31,413 bases of DNA from an uncultured Oscillospiraceae bacterium (lineage in GTDB: Bacteria; Bacillota; Clostridia; Oscillospirales; Oscillospiraceae). Made by a program: the position numbers and the translations under genes. Below are positions 31,055 to 31,413 of this stretch, piece after piece (positions within the stretch are counted from its first letter, which is position 1; each line of letters opens with the position of its first letter). Location of the stretch: the NCBI GenBank assembly GCA_910588105.1, contig CAJUQD010000033.1, forward strand, positions 1-31,413, in the 5' to 3' direction. Under the pieces are notes generated by a model. The model made no database searches, was not told where the DNA came from, and saw only the letters and a program-made list of their open reading frames with translations.

Positions 31055-31413
31055 TTAGCCGGGAGCAGCGGCACAGCCCAACCCTCCACGGTACGATTCA
31101 GCATTGGAGCAGTTTTCAAAACCCAGGTCAGATAGCATAATCTCCTTGTGGACGATGCCCGGCTTATGCGTGTAGTCGTGGGTCAGGCCATCCCACTCGT
31201 TTGTCAGCCGTTCGCCACTTCGATAGGCGGCAGCAGCAACAGCCCCCGGCAGGGCGCACGGCACCGGACACGATGTATAAGTGCGCCGTTCTCCGAACGG
31301 ACTATCCCTCGTCCCTGGCGTTCTGCGCTTTTTCCGCCGCCTCCGTTGCTCCCGGTAGACTGTCAGCGCCAGTGATAAAATGAAAGAAAACGCCGAGGAA
31401 AAAATGTAGTTTT
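31055..31413 (-). pseudogene. MobA/MobL-family relaxase remnant fused to an upstream frame (partial)
   Basis: The minus-strand frame is open from the window edge to a stop at 31055. Codons at 31133-31243 read AVAAAAYRSGERLTNEWDGL followed by THDYTHKPGIVHKEIML. This is the hallmark N-terminal block of MobA/MobL relaxases, which nick plasmid or element DNA at oriT. The usual preceding residues (IYHCSIK...GKGKS) and everything after EIML are missing, so the nuclease cannot work. The frame upstream of it encodes a hydrophobic segment (FSFILSLALTVY) and then a run of Arg/Lys. It may be a neighbouring small gene joined by deletion. It shows that mobile DNA once lay here. Confidence 0.72.

Noticed and set aside
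1..31413. CRISPR arrays or tandem direct repeats
   Set aside because: Read through at several scales; no regularly spaced direct repeats found. The only short repetitive coding tracts are the His-rich insert and the dockerin calcium loops.

Overview
The window is GC-rich, densely packed with genes, and uses strong Shine-Dalgarno sites (AAGGAGG types) and near-consensus sigma-A promoters with 17-bp spacers. Together with SLH-domain surface proteins, a dockerin and clostridial-type protein families, this suggests a Gram-positive gut Clostridia, most likely of the Oscillospirales (Flavonifractor/Lawsonibacter-like). The taxon is an inference from content and style.

Layout. (1) 1-627: the 5' end of a TnpV-like transposon gene runs off the left edge. 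It is followed by a tRNA-Pro(TGG) gene and a truncated tRNA-Pro copy under one promoter, which overlaps the divergent promoter of a TrmB-GNAT fusion gene. (2) 627-4782: trmB fusion, a short (perhaps truncated) hypothetical gene, a hemolysin-III/PAQR membrane protein and hemW. (3) 4743-14500: a divergent locus for host-glycan disaccharides. The minus-strand operon encodes a sugar-binding lipoprotein, two ABC permeases, a tiny membrane protein, a GH112 galacto-N-biose/lacto-N-biose phosphorylase and a DUF5655-type protein. On the plus strand lie an AraC-type regulator, galE and nahK. This is the lnp (GNB/LNB) pathway known from bifidobacteria, but no galT and no transporter ATPase are present here. 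(4) 14502-18648: a chemoreceptor with a zinc-binding (CZB-like) sensor outside the membrane, and two CobW-type GTPases, one with an approximately 100-residue His-rich metal-binding insert. (5) 18928-23358: a DUF3829-like lipoprotein, then a dicarboxylate symporter-pyrF-pyrE-small protein operon. (6) 23367-24269: a hemerythrin with a CheX-like C-terminal part. (7) 24508-30742: a two-gene surface operon. It encodes a 1595-residue secreted M60-type (mucinase family) metalloprotease that carries a dockerin, and a 429-residue SLH-anchored protein whose N-terminal domain looks cohesin-like. (8) 30743-31413: noncoding hairpins and a broken MobA/MobL relaxase at the right edge.

The strongest theme is mucin/host-glycan foraging. 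A surface protease would open glycoproteins; the ABC system would import Gal-beta-1,3-HexNAc disaccharides; and the phosphorylase, NahK and GalE would feed them into glycolysis and nucleotide-sugar pools. The most novel candidate is the adjacent dockerin-M60 and SLH/cohesin-like pair, which could form a cellulosome-style surface complex for mucin instead of plant fibre.
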